A stretch of DNA of 64,000 nt, from NCBI RefSeq assembly GCF_026810445.1, contig NZ_CP113949.1, forward strand, positions 3,224,001 through 3,288,000, given 5' to 3'. A program made the position numbers and the translations under genes. This document shows positions 44,548-53,665 of the stretch, piece after piece. Position 1 is the stretch's first letter; every line of letters starts with the position of its first letter. The notes under the pieces are model-generated. The model made no database searches. It was not told the DNA's origin and was given only the letters and a program-made list of their open reading frames with translations. This DNA is from Pseudomonas sp. BSw22131. GTDB lineage: Bacteria > Pseudomonadota > Gammaproteobacteria > Pseudomonadales > Pseudomonadaceae.

Positions 44548-44627
44548 TGCGGGAGTGAATTCGTTCGGGAGGCGTCGGGATATGTTCAACTCCTGACGCC
44601 GCTTCGCCAACAAGTTGGCTCCTACAG
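44548..44627. repeat. REP pair, second family
   Basis: A left part with GAATTCGTTCGGGAGGCGTC and a right part with GACGCCGCTTCGCCAACAAG then TTGGCTCCTACAG. Inner arms GGCGTCGGGA and TCCTGACGCC are nearly complementary. Same family as the element at 35782. Confidence 0.7.
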
Positions 44628-44647
44628 AACCGAGTTGGCGGGTTGCG

Positions 44648-45136
44648 TTACACCTGTGGCACCAGGCTCTGTAACTGCCGCGCCAGATAATCCGCCGTCA
44701 ACACCTGCGGCTCGGACTCCTTCACTCCGGTCCTTTTCTTGAGCATCCAGTCGTTGGCATCCAGCGCTTGGCTCAAGGTGAACTGTTCTTGACCGTGCAG
44801 GCTAAGCCCGCTCACGTCGACCGATACCACACCCCGATTACCCATCGCTTCCGGCACGAACACGACCTGTCGGCTGATCATTGTCAGCGTCAAGCGTTGG
44901 GTGTGGAACGGTGAGTGCTCATCTGGATAACCCTTGCTTTGCGCAAGGTGCGGTTCGAACTCCAGCGTGATGTGACCTGCCTCGACCAGCGGCTTCAGCC
45001 ACTGCTCTATTTGCCCGTACAACGCCAGAATGCTGGCTCCCCAGCGCGCGATGTCTGTGTGAAATCGCTCATGCTTCTGTTCTTCGTGGCGTTGATTGGC
45101 GATCAACAATTCGCCCAGGCGTTGAATCTCGTCCAT
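44648..45136 (-). CDS. Hypothetical protein, 162 residues
   Basis: The start at 45136 (MDEIQRLGELL) has AGGGAATC upstream; an ATG seven codons earlier is possible. Helical N-terminus followed by a beta-rich region ('AGHITLEFEPHLAQSKG', 'LTLTMISRQVVFVPEAMGNRGVVSVDVSGL'), soluble, no signal peptide. No family is recognised. It is flanked by a REP pair downstream. Confidence 0.65.
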   Translation of the reverse strand: MDEIQRLGELLIANQRHEEQKHERFHTDIARWGASILALYGQIEQWLKPLVEAGHITLEFEPHLAQSKGYPDEHSPFHTQRLTLTMISRQVVFVPEAMGNRGVVSVDVSGLSLHGQEQFTLSQALDANDWMLKKRTGVKESEPQVLTADYLARQLQSLVPQV

Positions 45137-45247
45137 AACGGCGATTCCCTCATTCACGTGCGCGATGATTCGTGCACATGAATCGAGGGTGGCACAACCA
45201 CGACCGGGTGTCGCGCACCATCGCCTGAATGGCGACTCAGCCAGACG

Positions 45248-45601
45248 TTACGGCTTGGGCGGGATGATTTCCAGTTGCGACAATCGATGACCTTTCGCCA
45301 TGGCCGCCTCGATTTCCGTCTTAGCCTTCTCAGCCGCAGCCTGACTGGCAAAGGGGCCGATCATGATGGTTTCCTTGCCGTCGATTTTTACCACGTAGGA
45401 AGGATAGTGGTGCTCGACCAGCCAGTACGCCATATCGCTCAGCGCTTCTTTCAAATCGACCTGAAGGGTCCATTGCGGGGTTGTGCTGGGTGCTGCCTGT
45501 GCAGCGGGCGGCTGGTTCGAGACTTTTGAAGGCTCGGACGGCTTACCGCCGTCGCAGCCTGCCAGCATCATTACCGCGACCATCATGACCATCTTGCGCA
45601 C
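45248..45601 (-). CDS. SPOR-domain-like lipoprotein
   Basis: 117 residues from a GTG start with GAGGAG upstream (MRKMVMMVAVMMLAGC). The lipobox is LAGC (Cys16), followed by a Ser/Pro-rich linker and a C-terminal region (about 45-115) resembling a SPOR fold: 'WTLQVDLKEALSDMAYWLVEHHYPSYVVKIDGKETIMIGPFASQAAAEKAK'. SPOR domains bind denuded glycan strands at division sites. The family match is by pattern only. Confidence 0.75.
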   Translation of the reverse strand: MRKMVMMVAVMMLAGCDGGKPSEPSKVSNQPPAAQAAPSTTPQWTLQVDLKEALSDMAYWLVEHHYPSYVVKIDGKETIMIGPFASQAAAEKAKTEIEAAMAKGHRLSQLEIIPPKP

Positions 45602-45716
45602 GTATAAGCTCCTCGTCTGAAGTGCGCGGAGTCTACCACCGCGAGGAACATCAGCGCCCCTCGTGGTGCCCAAGCTAGTGTTGACCCTCACTCGACGTCA
45701 TTCAGGGAGAATCTCC

Positions 45717-46784
45717 ATGTGCACTCGTCATCCACTGCAGTGTTTTATCCCGCCCTACATCATGGAACACCTGGCCCAGTCGCCGCATCAGCAGGTCCGG
45801 GCGCTGGCTATTGCCAACCTGTCCACCGGCTCTACATTCCGCGCCCTGCGTGCTTCTGCGCAGGCGATGCCAGGGTTGATGGCCAACAAATCTCCCGACG
45901 GCAAAAAGCACAGATTGGTCTACGACGCCAAAGGCACCAACAGCCTGCCGGGTACATTGTCGCGCGCAGAAGACGGCAAAAGCCGAGGCGATTCAGCCGT
46001 TGGCGAGGCCTTCGACGGCGCCGGCGACGTCTATGATTTCTATGAGCAATTATTTCAGCGCAACTCGCTGGACAACAAAGGCATGAGCCTGATTTCAACG
46101 GTGCATGTGGCTGAAGTCGATTTCAGTGGCGCCTTCGTACCCCTCAACAACGCATTCTGGAACGGCGAGCAGATGGCGTACGGGGATGGCGACGGTGTGG
46201 TTTTCCAGCGATTCACCCGCAGCCTCGAAGTCATCGGCCACGAATTGACCCACGGCGTGCAATCGTTCACCAGCAACCTGACCTATCAAGGCCAGTCCGG
46301 TGCACTCAACGAGCATTTTGCAGACGTGTTCGGGATTCTCGTCCGGCAGTGGAAGGAAGGCGTCAGCGTCGAGCAGGCTGACTGGGTGATTGGCAAGGAA
46401 CTGCTGGTGCCAGCGCCCACGCGTCGTGGCATCCGGGACATGCAACACCCCGGCACGGCCTACAAAGACGACCCGGATCTGGGGGACGACCCGCAGCCGG
46501 CCACTATGAAAGACTTGTACAGCGGGCCCAAAGACAATGGCGGCGTGCACATCAACTCAGGCATTCCCAATCGCGCCTTTGTGCTGACGGCATTGGCGTT
46601 GGGCGGCAATGCCTGGGAAATCGCCGGAAAAATCTGGTACGAAACCCTGCTGCAACTGCACAGCGACGCCGAATTTGCCGATTGCGCGCGAATAAGCGTA
46701 CAAGTGGCAGGCAACGCAAAATACGGCGCAACGGCCAAGCGCGCGGTCAAGGCCGCGTGGAAGAAAGTCGGCATCACGGTTTGA
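45717..46784 (+). CDS. Protealysin-like M4 metallopeptidase
   Basis: 355 residues. The short precursor begins MCTRHPLQCFIPPYIMEHLA, with the PPY motif typical of protealysin-type propeptides, and there is no Sec signal. The zinc site is complete: H175-E176-H179 in HELTH, E199 in 'GALNEHFADVFG', and the proton-donor H278 in 'NGGVHINSGIPNRAF'. Such thermolysin-like enzymes are made in the cytoplasm and act on targets such as actin or OmpX in Serratia. The next gene, 19 nt on, encodes its likely inhibitor. Confidence 0.92.
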   Translation: MCTRHPLQCFIPPYIMEHLAQSPHQQVRALAIANLSTGSTFRALRASAQAMPGLMANKSPDGKKHRLVYDAKGTNSLPGTLSRAEDGKSRGDSAVGEAFDGAGDVYDFYEQLFQRNSLDNKGMSLISTVHVAEVDFSGAFVPLNNAFWNGEQMAYGDGDGVVFQRFTRSLEVIGHELTHGVQSFTSNLTYQGQSGALNEHFADVFGILVRQWKEGVSVEQADWVIGKELLVPAPTRRGIRDMQHPGTAYKDDPDLGDDPQPATMKDLYSGPKDNGGVHINSGIPNRAFVLTALALGGNAWEIAGKIWYETLLQLHSDAEFADCARISVQVAGNAKYGATAKRAVKAAWKKVGITV

Positions 46785-46803
46785 TTCACTCAGGAGCACT
46801 TCG

Positions 46804-47103
46804 ATGAAAGTCTGTTTCGTGCAATCAGGAGGCTTTGCGGGGACGATCAGGGGCTGCGAGGTCAACACCGCTGAGCTTGAAACGCCGGACGCTGAGCAGC
46901 TCAAGCGTCTGGTGGTGGAAAGCGGTCTGGTCAAATCTCACCGTTCAGTCTCCGAACAGGCGCGGGACGCCAGGCAGTATGAGATCACCATCGAAGATGA
47001 ACGCAGCGACATCTGTGTGTCGTTCGACGATCAAAACGTCCCGGACGCGGCCAAAACGCTGCTGGGATTTCTCCAAAAGCGGTCAAAACCACGCGGGCTT
47101 TAA
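46804..47103 (+). CDS. Emfourin-like inhibitor of the M4 peptidase
   Basis: 99 residues. The sequence pattern 'VCFVQSGGFAGTIRGCEVNTAEL' and 'YEITIEDERSDICVSFDDQNVP...LLGFL' matches emfourin, the small protein encoded with protealysin that inhibits it. The start has AGGAGCAC upstream. The two genes form a protease-inhibitor operon; the inhibitor would keep the cytoplasmic protease silent until release. Confidence 0.85.
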   Translation: MKVCFVQSGGFAGTIRGCEVNTAELETPDAEQLKRLVVESGLVKSHRSVSEQARDARQYEITIEDERSDICVSFDDQNVPDAAKTLLGFLQKRSKPRGL

Positions 47104-47140
47104 GAACTGGCGGCCTGCCAACTGCTCAAGCCAGCCCAAC

Positions 47141-49531
47141 TCAGCTGGCTTGGGTTTGGCCATTCAGAAACGCCTGCGACAGCTTCGCCGCCAACTCATC
47201 TTCGCCATAGGGCTTCTGCACGATCAGTTGCGGATCAACATCCAGAATGTCGATATCGGCGAACCCCGTGATGAAAACGATCGGCAATGACGGGTAATCG
47301 TGACGAACAAGATCCGCCAACTCTGCGCCCGTCATGTTCGGCATCGCGAAATCAGTCAGCATCAGGTCCACGTCGCTGCCGATCTTCTTCAGCGCGTCAT
47401 TGCCATCTTCAGCCTCGATCACTGCGTAACCCAAGGCATCGAGCATCATCGCCGTCACAGCGCGGACGCTCGCGTTGTCGTCCACCAGCAGAATCGTGCG
47501 ATCGGTATCATCACGCCCGGCGCGATCGGCGCTGACATCCGGTTGCGTCAGACGCTGGACGTTGTCCGGAATGCTTGGCAAATAAACCTTGATGGTGGTG
47601 CCAACGTTTTCGGCGGTGACGATGCTGACACCGCCACCCGATTGTTTAGCGAACCCGAACACCTGCGCCAGCCCGAGCCCCGAGCCTTTTCCGACTTCCT
47701 TTGTGGTGAAAAACGGCTCAAATGCCTTGGCCAGGACTTCGTTGCTCATGCCCGAGCCCGAATCACCCACCGACAGCACCACGTAGGCGCCGGGCTCCGG
47801 GTCTTCAGGCCGTGTTGGCAAGTGGTAAACCCTCTCGTTGTAGGTGCTCAGCGTCAGCGCGCCGCCTTGCGCCATCGCGTCACGCGCGTTGATCGCCAGG
47901 TTGAGGATGATCATCTCAGTCTGGGTAGGATCGACCAGTGCGCTCCACAGATCCTCCGACAACGAGGTTTCGACCCACACGCTGCCACCCAAGGCACGAC
48001 CCAGCAACTCGCGCATGCCTTCAATGGTGTGATTGAGGCTCATTGGAACAGGCTCAAGGCGCTGGCGACGGGAGAACGACAACAGCTGACTGGTGAGTTT
48101 GGCACCGCGCTGCCCTGCTTCCTGGATGTTCTGCAGACGGCTGGCCGATTTGGTGAATACACCCTTTTCCAGATCGCGGGACAGAAAGCTGGCGCTGGTC
48201 AGGATAACGGTAAGCAGATTATTGAAGTCGTGGGCGACGCCAGCGGTCAACTGGCCAACCACTTCCAGGCGCTGCATCTGTTGCAGCGCGGCCTCTACTT
48301 TCTCGCGCTCGGTGATCTGCTCACGCAGGCGTTTGTTGGTCGCTGCCAGCTCATCGAGTACGGCGCGTTCGCTGGTGATGTCCCGCACGGCGGCATACAT
48401 CAGGCCTTCGTCCGGGACAATCGTCCAGGACAGCCAGCGGTAGTTGTCATCGGCGTGCCGCATACGGTTTACAAAGCGGGTCGTGACGTTACCCCTGGCG
48501 ACGTTTTCAGTTTCGTGCAGCGTGGCAGCGAAATCATCGGGGTGGATCAACTCGCGCAAGCGCGGGCCTGTCAGCGCCGAGCGCTCCCAGCCCAGGGTCG
48601 ATTCCCAGGCCGGGTTCAGGGCGATGATCGTCATGTCAAAGTGAAGTACGCCAAGCAATTCACGCGACAGCTCCCAGGTGCGGTCGCGTTCACGGGTGCG
48701 CTGGACCACACGCTCGCCCAAGACATCATTGAGCAGATGCAGCGCCTGAGTGGCCTGCTTGCGCTCGCTGATGTCTTGGATGACGCCGGTGAAGCGCACG
48801 CACCGGCCGTTTTCGAAGAGAGACCGGCCGTTGGAAAGCACCCACCGCTCGGTGTCATCCCCTACCAGCAAGCGGTACTCGGCCTGAAACTCTGTGTCAG
48901 AAAGCAACGCCTCATTGACCTTGCTGCGCAATAGCTCGCGGTCATCAGGATGGCAGCGGTCGAACGTGAGACTCATGTCCACCGCAGCGTCTGCAGGCAG
49001 ACCGTGCAGCGCCCTGCATCGCGCGTCCCAGAACAGCTCGCCGCGGACCGGATCGTAGGTCCAGACGCCCATCTCCGCTGCACCGATGGCCAGGTGCGCA
49101 CGGACTTCGGCGTCAAGCAGGGTTTCCTCGGCGCGACGACGATGTTCGCGCTCGCTCACTTCTGCCACGGCGCGACTGACTGCTTTGGGCAGCATCTTCA
49201 GGTTTTGCTTGAGGACGTAATCCACGGCGCCCAGACGCATCATTTCGACTGCATGCTGCTCGCCGAAGATGCCGGACAAAAAGATGAAGGGCGTCTTGGG
49301 CGCCAGCGCAAGCGCGCAATGCAACACATCGGCACCGGAAGAACCCGGCAACAGGAAATCACACAGGATCAGGTCAAACCGTTGCGCCATCAGCGCTTTC
49401 TCGGCGCCGTGGTGATCGTACACAAGTGTTGAATCGATGCTCAGCCCGGCAGCCTCCAGGGTCAGCAGAGTCAACTCGGCATCGTGGGGGCTGTCTTCGA
49501 TCAACAGCAATTTCAGAAGCGTTGGCGGCAT
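47141..49531 (-). CDS. Hybrid sensor kinase REC-PAS-PAS-HisKA-HATPase-REC
   Basis: 796 residues, soluble. N-terminal receiver (about 5-125, phospho-Asp in 'LILCDFLLPGSSG'), two PAS domains (about 145-265 and 285-395), HisKA with the H-box 'AGVAHDFNNLLTVILT', HATPase ('SGSGMSNEVLAKAFEPFFTTK', 'GKGSGLGLAQVFGF') and a C-terminal receiver (phospho-Asp in 'LMLTDFAMPNMTG'). No DNA-binding output is present, so it is a relay node. It is the last gene of the operon with the response regulator and bacteriophytochrome, so light input via phosphotransfer is likely. Confidence 0.92.
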   Translation of the reverse strand: MPPTLLKLLLIEDSPHDAELTLLTLEAAGLSIDSTLVYDHHGAEKALMAQRFDLILCDFLLPGSSGADVLHCALALAPKTPFIFLSGIFGEQHAVEMMRLGAVDYVLKQNLKMLPKAVSRAVAEVSEREHRRRAEETLLDAEVRAHLAIGAAEMGVWTYDPVRGELFWDARCRALHGLPADAAVDMSLTFDRCHPDDRELLRSKVNEALLSDTEFQAEYRLLVGDDTERWVLSNGRSLFENGRCVRFTGVIQDISERKQATQALHLLNDVLGERVVQRTRERDRTWELSRELLGVLHFDMTIIALNPAWESTLGWERSALTGPRLRELIHPDDFAATLHETENVARGNVTTRFVNRMRHADDNYRWLSWTIVPDEGLMYAAVRDITSERAVLDELAATNKRLREQITEREKVEAALQQMQRLEVVGQLTAGVAHDFNNLLTVILTSASFLSRDLEKGVFTKSASRLQNIQEAGQRGAKLTSQLLSFSRRQRLEPVPMSLNHTIEGMRELLGRALGGSVWVETSLSEDLWSALVDPTQTEMIILNLAINARDAMAQGGALTLSTYNERVYHLPTRPEDPEPGAYVVLSVGDSGSGMSNEVLAKAFEPFFTTKEVGKGSGLGLAQVFGFAKQSGGGVSIVTAENVGTTIKVYLPSIPDNVQRLTQPDVSADRAGRDDTDRTILLVDDNASVRAVTAMMLDALGYAVIEAEDGNDALKKIGSDVDLMLTDFAMPNMTGAELADLVRHDYPSLPIVFITGFADIDILDVDPQLIVQKPYGEDELAAKLSQAFLNGQTQAS

Positions 49532-49609
49532 GAATAGTCGTCGATAGTGTGTATTTAGCCTGCGCTGCCCGGCGAATGACCAGGCAAATGCGTGCGCTTT
49601 TAAACTCGG

Positions 49610-50074
49610 CTAGGAAGACGCCGGACGACGAGCCAGACGCAGCGAACCGGGTGGCGGTTCGTTGAGGACGGCCCAGAAAATGCCCAGATCAGAGATAGCC
49701 GAAACAAATTCCTTGAATTCGACCGGTTTGACGACGTAAGCGTTCACCCCCAGGCCGTAAGCGCGCTGCAGGTCAGGCTCCTCCCGCGAGGAGGTCAGCA
49801 TCACCACCGGCATGCTGCGCAGCTCTTCTGTCTCCCGGATGACCTTGAGTACTTCGAGGCCATCGATCTTGGGCAGCTTCAGGTCCAGCAGTAACACGGC
49901 CGGGTTGCCGGCGTTGCGTTCTGCATAGGCATCGCGTTTGAGCAGGTAATCCAGCGCCTCGGCACCGTCGCGCAGCACAATCACTTCATTGGCCAGCTGG
50001 CTGCGCTCAAGCGCTACCAACGTGAGTTCGAGATCGTTGGGGTTGTCTTCCACCAACACAATCGGTTTTAACAT
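49610..50074 (-). CDS. Single-domain response regulator (Rcp1-type)
   Basis: 154 residues from the ATG with GAGGAGAC upstream. It is a stand-alone receiver: 'VLVEDNPNDLELTLVALE', phospho-Asp in 'LLLDLKLPKIDGLEVL', Thr/Ser in 'VVMLTSSREEPD' and Lys in 'YVVKPVEF'. The C-terminal helix and Pro-rich extension are typical of phytochrome-linked Rcp1 regulators. It sits 19 nt after bphP and should be phosphorylated by it. Confidence 0.92.
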   Translation of the reverse strand: MLKPIVLVEDNPNDLELTLVALERSQLANEVIVLRDGAEALDYLLKRDAYAERNAGNPAVLLLDLKLPKIDGLEVLKVIRETEELRSMPVVMLTSSREEPDLQRAYGLGVNAYVVKPVEFKEFVSAISDLGIFWAVLNEPPPGSLRLARRPASS

Positions 50075-50093
50075 TGGGCGTCTCCTCGGACAC

Positions 50094-52355
50094 TCAAGGG
50101 GTTTCGGTCGGACTACGTTCAGGCAGGGAAAAGAAGAACGTAGCCCCCTGCCCCAGCTTGCTATCGGCCCATACGGTGCCGTCGTGACGTTCGATGATGC
50201 GGCGCACGCTGGCGAGTCCGATGCCTGTGCCTTCAAATTGCTCCATGCGGTGCAAACGCTGAAACACGCCAAAGAGCTTGTTGGCGTACTGCATGTCGAA
50301 GCCTACGCCGTTATCACGGATGTAAACCTCGGTCTTGCCCTCGACCTCCCGAGCGCCGATTTCGATCACCGCAGGGTCGCTGCCACGCGTGTACTTGATA
50401 GCGTTTGACAGCAGGTTGCGCAGCGCCAGGTGCAGCAATGCCGCGTCGGCAATCACCACCGGCAAGCGCTCGGGCATTACCCACTCAACGTGACGGCCCA
50501 GATAATCGGGCTGCATTTCCCTACGAATGGCCTCCACCAGCGCGTTCAGGTCCACCTCGGAAAAGCGCATCGCAGAGCGACCCATCTGCGAGAAGCTCAG
50601 CAGGTTGTCCACCAGCGTCCCGGCGAACCGCGCCGACTCGCCAATGTTGTCGAGAAACCGCATGCCCCGGTCAGATAACTTGCTGGACTCGATGTCCCCC
50701 AGCAACTCCGCATAGCCTGCGATGTGGCGCAACGGCGCGCGCAGGTCGTGAGACACACTGTAAGAAAACGCTTCAAGTTCCTTGTTGGATTTTTTCAGCT
50801 CCTTCGCCAGCTCAGCCATTTCCTCGGCCTTGCGCAACACGATGCCGAGCACGGCAGCGCGCAGTTCGATCACGCCTTCGGTGTCCAGCTCATCCCACGG
50901 CAGCGAGTAGCCGCTGGCGGTTTCCTGCCAACTCTCGAAACTGTGGCGGGGGCTCAAGGCGCCCGAGCTGCTGATCGTCTTCTCAGGCTTGCCGGCCCAC
51001 TTCACCACTCGCGTGAGTTCGGGACGGAACCAGAGGATGAAATTGGAGTGCAACTCCGAAATTGCAACCGTCAGCACGCCTGCGATTGATTCGGTCAATT
51101 CAGGCAGCTCGGGAATGTCACGCCCCACGTTGTCACTGTGGAAGACTTCGGAAGTCATGCGCGTGGACAACCACTGCGTCAGCGCCTGAATGTGCTCATT
51201 TGGCGGGGTTAAGCCGTAGACATCGATCGTCGAGCCGGACACCACGGCGGCGCCCTCGGCCCGAACGAAATCCACCAGAACTGCGGGCAGTTTGCGCAGG
51301 CCCAGATTGATGCTATCCAGATCGGCCATGGCGGCCAGCATCTGCACGATCTGCCGACGCAGGCTCAAAAGACGTTGCGTCCTGGCTTGCGCTTCCTTGG
51401 TTTCGATCTGCAACGACAACGCGCTGCCAAGCAGTTCGCAAGCGGTGCGCGTCTGAAATCTCACCGACCGTGGCGTGGTGTTATGGCAGGAGATCAGCCC
51501 CCACAACTTGCCACGCACCACGATGGATATCGACATCGAGGCCATTGTTTGCATGTTGCGCATGTACTGCAGATGCACCGGGGACACACTGCGCAACGCA
51601 GCGAAACTCAAGTCCAGCGGCGCCGCGGTCAACGGGTTTTCACTGGGGACCAGAGGCGAGGCGTGATAGTCGGCGTCTTCGATGACACGAATCCGGTTGA
51701 CGACATACAGCGCCCGCGCTTGAGCGGGGATGTCCGAGTCCGGGAAGGTCAGGCCAAGATAGCTGGAGTAACCCGCATCGACGGATTCGGCATTGACCCT
51801 CCCGTTGCCATCGGCGTCGAAATGGTAGGAGATCACGCGGCCGAAACCGGTGATGCGCTTGACCTGTTCCACCGAGCGGCGGCACAGCTCATCAATGGTC
51901 TCGACCTCGTCCATGTGCCCGACGAAGGTACGCATCAATGGGTAAATATTGCCGTACGCACTGGACATATCGCTGGCGGGTTCGAACTCAGCCATGAGCA
52001 CGTGATCGTGACGGTGGACCATCATGTCGATTGGCGCGCCTGCGCGCGTTCCGTTGCGGAAGCTGACTTCGCCGACGTGGAAAGGGTTTTGGTCGTCTGT
52101 GGGCAAAGTGTCGAGCACGGCGCCTATGCGTTCGCTCTGGTGGATGACATCGCTTAAGGAAGCACCAATGAGCTCGTTTGGCGCAAGTCCCAGCCAGGTC
52201 TCGACGTTCGCGCTCACCTGGATGATCAGCAGGCTGGCCTCATCAAAAACCAGCATAAAGCCGTGGGGCTGAATGCTGCCAGGAATTTTGATGGGCTCTC
52301 GCGCGCAGTTTTGCAGCGCGCTTTGAAAGCTGGGGTCTTCAACGTTCTGGGGCAA
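50094..52355 (-). CDS. bphP: Bacteriophytochrome histidine kinase
   Basis: 753 residues from a TTG start with GAGGAG eight nt upstream; no ATG fits. The PAS-GAF-PHY photosensory core is clear: the biliverdin-binding cysteine is C17 ('QNCAREPIKIPGSIQPHG'), the GAF 'FPDSDIPAQAR' motif contacts the chromophore, and the PHY tongue has 'LSPRHSFESW'. HisKA ('SYSVSHDLRAPLRHIAGYAELL') and HATPase follow. It senses red/far-red light and phosphorylates a response regulator. No bphO heme oxygenase gene is adjacent, so biliverdin must come from elsewhere. Confidence 0.95.
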   Translation of the reverse strand: MPQNVEDPSFQSALQNCAREPIKIPGSIQPHGFMLVFDEASLLIIQVSANVETWLGLAPNELIGASLSDVIHQSERIGAVLDTLPTDDQNPFHVGEVSFRNGTRAGAPIDMMVHRHDHVLMAEFEPASDMSSAYGNIYPLMRTFVGHMDEVETIDELCRRSVEQVKRITGFGRVISYHFDADGNGRVNAESVDAGYSSYLGLTFPDSDIPAQARALYVVNRIRVIEDADYHASPLVPSENPLTAAPLDLSFAALRSVSPVHLQYMRNMQTMASMSISIVVRGKLWGLISCHNTTPRSVRFQTRTACELLGSALSLQIETKEAQARTQRLLSLRRQIVQMLAAMADLDSINLGLRKLPAVLVDFVRAEGAAVVSGSTIDVYGLTPPNEHIQALTQWLSTRMTSEVFHSDNVGRDIPELPELTESIAGVLTVAISELHSNFILWFRPELTRVVKWAGKPEKTISSSGALSPRHSFESWQETASGYSLPWDELDTEGVIELRAAVLGIVLRKAEEMAELAKELKKSNKELEAFSYSVSHDLRAPLRHIAGYAELLGDIESSKLSDRGMRFLDNIGESARFAGTLVDNLLSFSQMGRSAMRFSEVDLNALVEAIRREMQPDYLGRHVEWVMPERLPVVIADAALLHLALRNLLSNAIKYTRGSDPAVIEIGAREVEGKTEVYIRDNGVGFDMQYANKLFGVFQRLHRMEQFEGTGIGLASVRRIIERHDGTVWADSKLGQGATFFFSLPERSPTETP

Positions 52356-52663
52356 GACTGGCTCTCCTCAAGGTCCCGTTCAGCCTTGACCACGGGAGCT
52401 TCAATGGGTCGGGCATGTCGATGATCGACGTTTGGATTCGATCAAGAACGCTGCCGATTTGCAGCACTGTCCGCACAACCGACCGTAAACCGGCTCGGCC
52501 AAACGTTCAAATGGATATATAGGTGGCTGGCATGATACCGACCGTCACAAAAATTGGCATCAGGCACCGATGGATGGAAGAACGATGAGTGACGCTTAAA
52601 GGGGTGTAAATAAGCTTTCGGGTCACCGCTGGCGCCTGGCGGCATTTGAGCGCTGACAACCAC
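52356..52663. other. bphP upstream region, no gene found
   Basis: 308 bp between bphP and the membrane protein gene, both on the minus strand. It should contain the bphP operon promoter. A short palindrome GTCGATGATCGAC lies at 52417-52429. Nothing else is recognised. Confidence 0.45.
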
Positions 52664-53275
52664 CTAAAACGCAGAATCGGAGATCTGCGCATAAATCGAG
52701 AATGCACCCAGCAGAAACCAGAAACCGCTGAACAGCCAAGGGGTGCGCATCGAAAACATCAATGATTTGCGATAACCCTTCTCGCTGGATTCATGCTCGC
52801 TGAACAAGGGCGAGTCATCATAAGCCAGCCCCATGGCAGGCTCGCTGTGGAGCAACTGACTTTGTTTGAAATGCCAATGGTCGATAATTTCATAAGCGGC
52901 ACGAATCCCGGGCCAGGCATGCATCGATGAGATCAGCCCAAGTAACGTCAGGAACGGTGGCACCACGAGTGTGAACAGCTTGCCCCACTCCGGATTGATG
53001 TTGGCCATGGACGAGGCGAACGCGATCACCAGAAACGATTGTGCAGACAGATAGGCGTTGGTGCGGTTGGACAGGATGGTGGTTTCGTACTGGATCTCCC
53101 GTCGATAGAAATCCAGCCGGTCTTTGGGCGAACCGAAGAGCATAGCCTCAGTCGCCTGAACCTGGGCCTCGTTGGCCGGAATCTCGGCTTGGCCCAACGG
53201 AACGGGCGTGGTGATGATGTCGGACACGATGGACTCACGGTTCAAAACAGCGGCTCTCAATTCTTCCCAATGCAC
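52664..53275 (-). CDS. Membrane protein of unknown function, 203 residues
   Basis: The N-terminal 70 residues are soluble and charged; three predicted membrane helices follow (about residues 76-95, 102-122 and 180-200). The segment 'RREIQYETTILSNRTNAYLSAQSFLVIAFASSM' just before and in the first helix is a recognisable pattern of small membrane proteins of unknown function in Proteobacteria. No catalytic motif is seen. The ATG has no obvious ribosome binding site, so the start is uncertain. Confidence 0.7.
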   Translation of the reverse strand: MHWEELRAAVLNRESIVSDIITTPVPLGQAEIPANEAQVQATEAMLFGSPKDRLDFYRREIQYETTILSNRTNAYLSAQSFLVIAFASSMANINPEWGKLFTLVVPPFLTLLGLISSMHAWPGIRAAYEIIDHWHFKQSQLLHSEPAMGLAYDDSPLFSEHESSEKGYRKSLMFSMRTPWLFSGFWFLLGAFSIYAQISDSAF

Positions 53276-53323
53276 GATACGACGGGCGCAGGGCCTTAAT
53301 GTTCCCCGCGACCCTGATGTGCA

Positions 53324-53518
53324 TCAGTCGGCATTACGTTGCTGGTCGCGAATAAGCTTGTCTTCAAGCGCCTTGTTTTCTTCGATGTCCTCGTCATCCA
53401 TGGCGTCTGGATCAAGATTGCTCTCGACTGGCGTAGTCGGGGGCATTGGCGTGACTGGCGGAACGCTGGTCGGGATCACATGTTTGTCAGCATTCGTAGG
53501 GGTCGGATCATTAGCCAT
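53324..53518 (-). CDS. Small acidic disordered protein, 64 residues
   Basis: 64 residues from the ATG with CGAGGTAG upstream. The first half is Pro/Thr-rich (VPPVTPMPPTTPVESN), the second half acidic and helical (DPDAMDDEDIEENKALEDKLIRDQQRNAD). It is probably disordered and soluble. Not recognised. Confidence 0.6.
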   Translation of the reverse strand: MANDPTPTNADKHVIPTSVPPVTPMPPTTPVESNLDPDAMDDEDIEENKALEDKLIRDQQRNAD

Positions 53519-53665
53519 AACTACCTCGTGTCGGATTTCGCCCGCAGTGTTAGTGCGGCTTAGTGCGGCATGCAGATTAGGACGCTTCAAACTGGCGGCA
53601 GTGCTCCGCGCAGGATCAACGGTCAGGATTGATAGGTCACCTGCCGCTGGCACACCGCACAGCTG

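Noticed and set aside
47300..48934. 544-codon frame antisense to the hybrid kinase
   Set aside because: Shadow of a gene whose PAS, HisKA, HATPase and receiver motifs are complete on the other strand.
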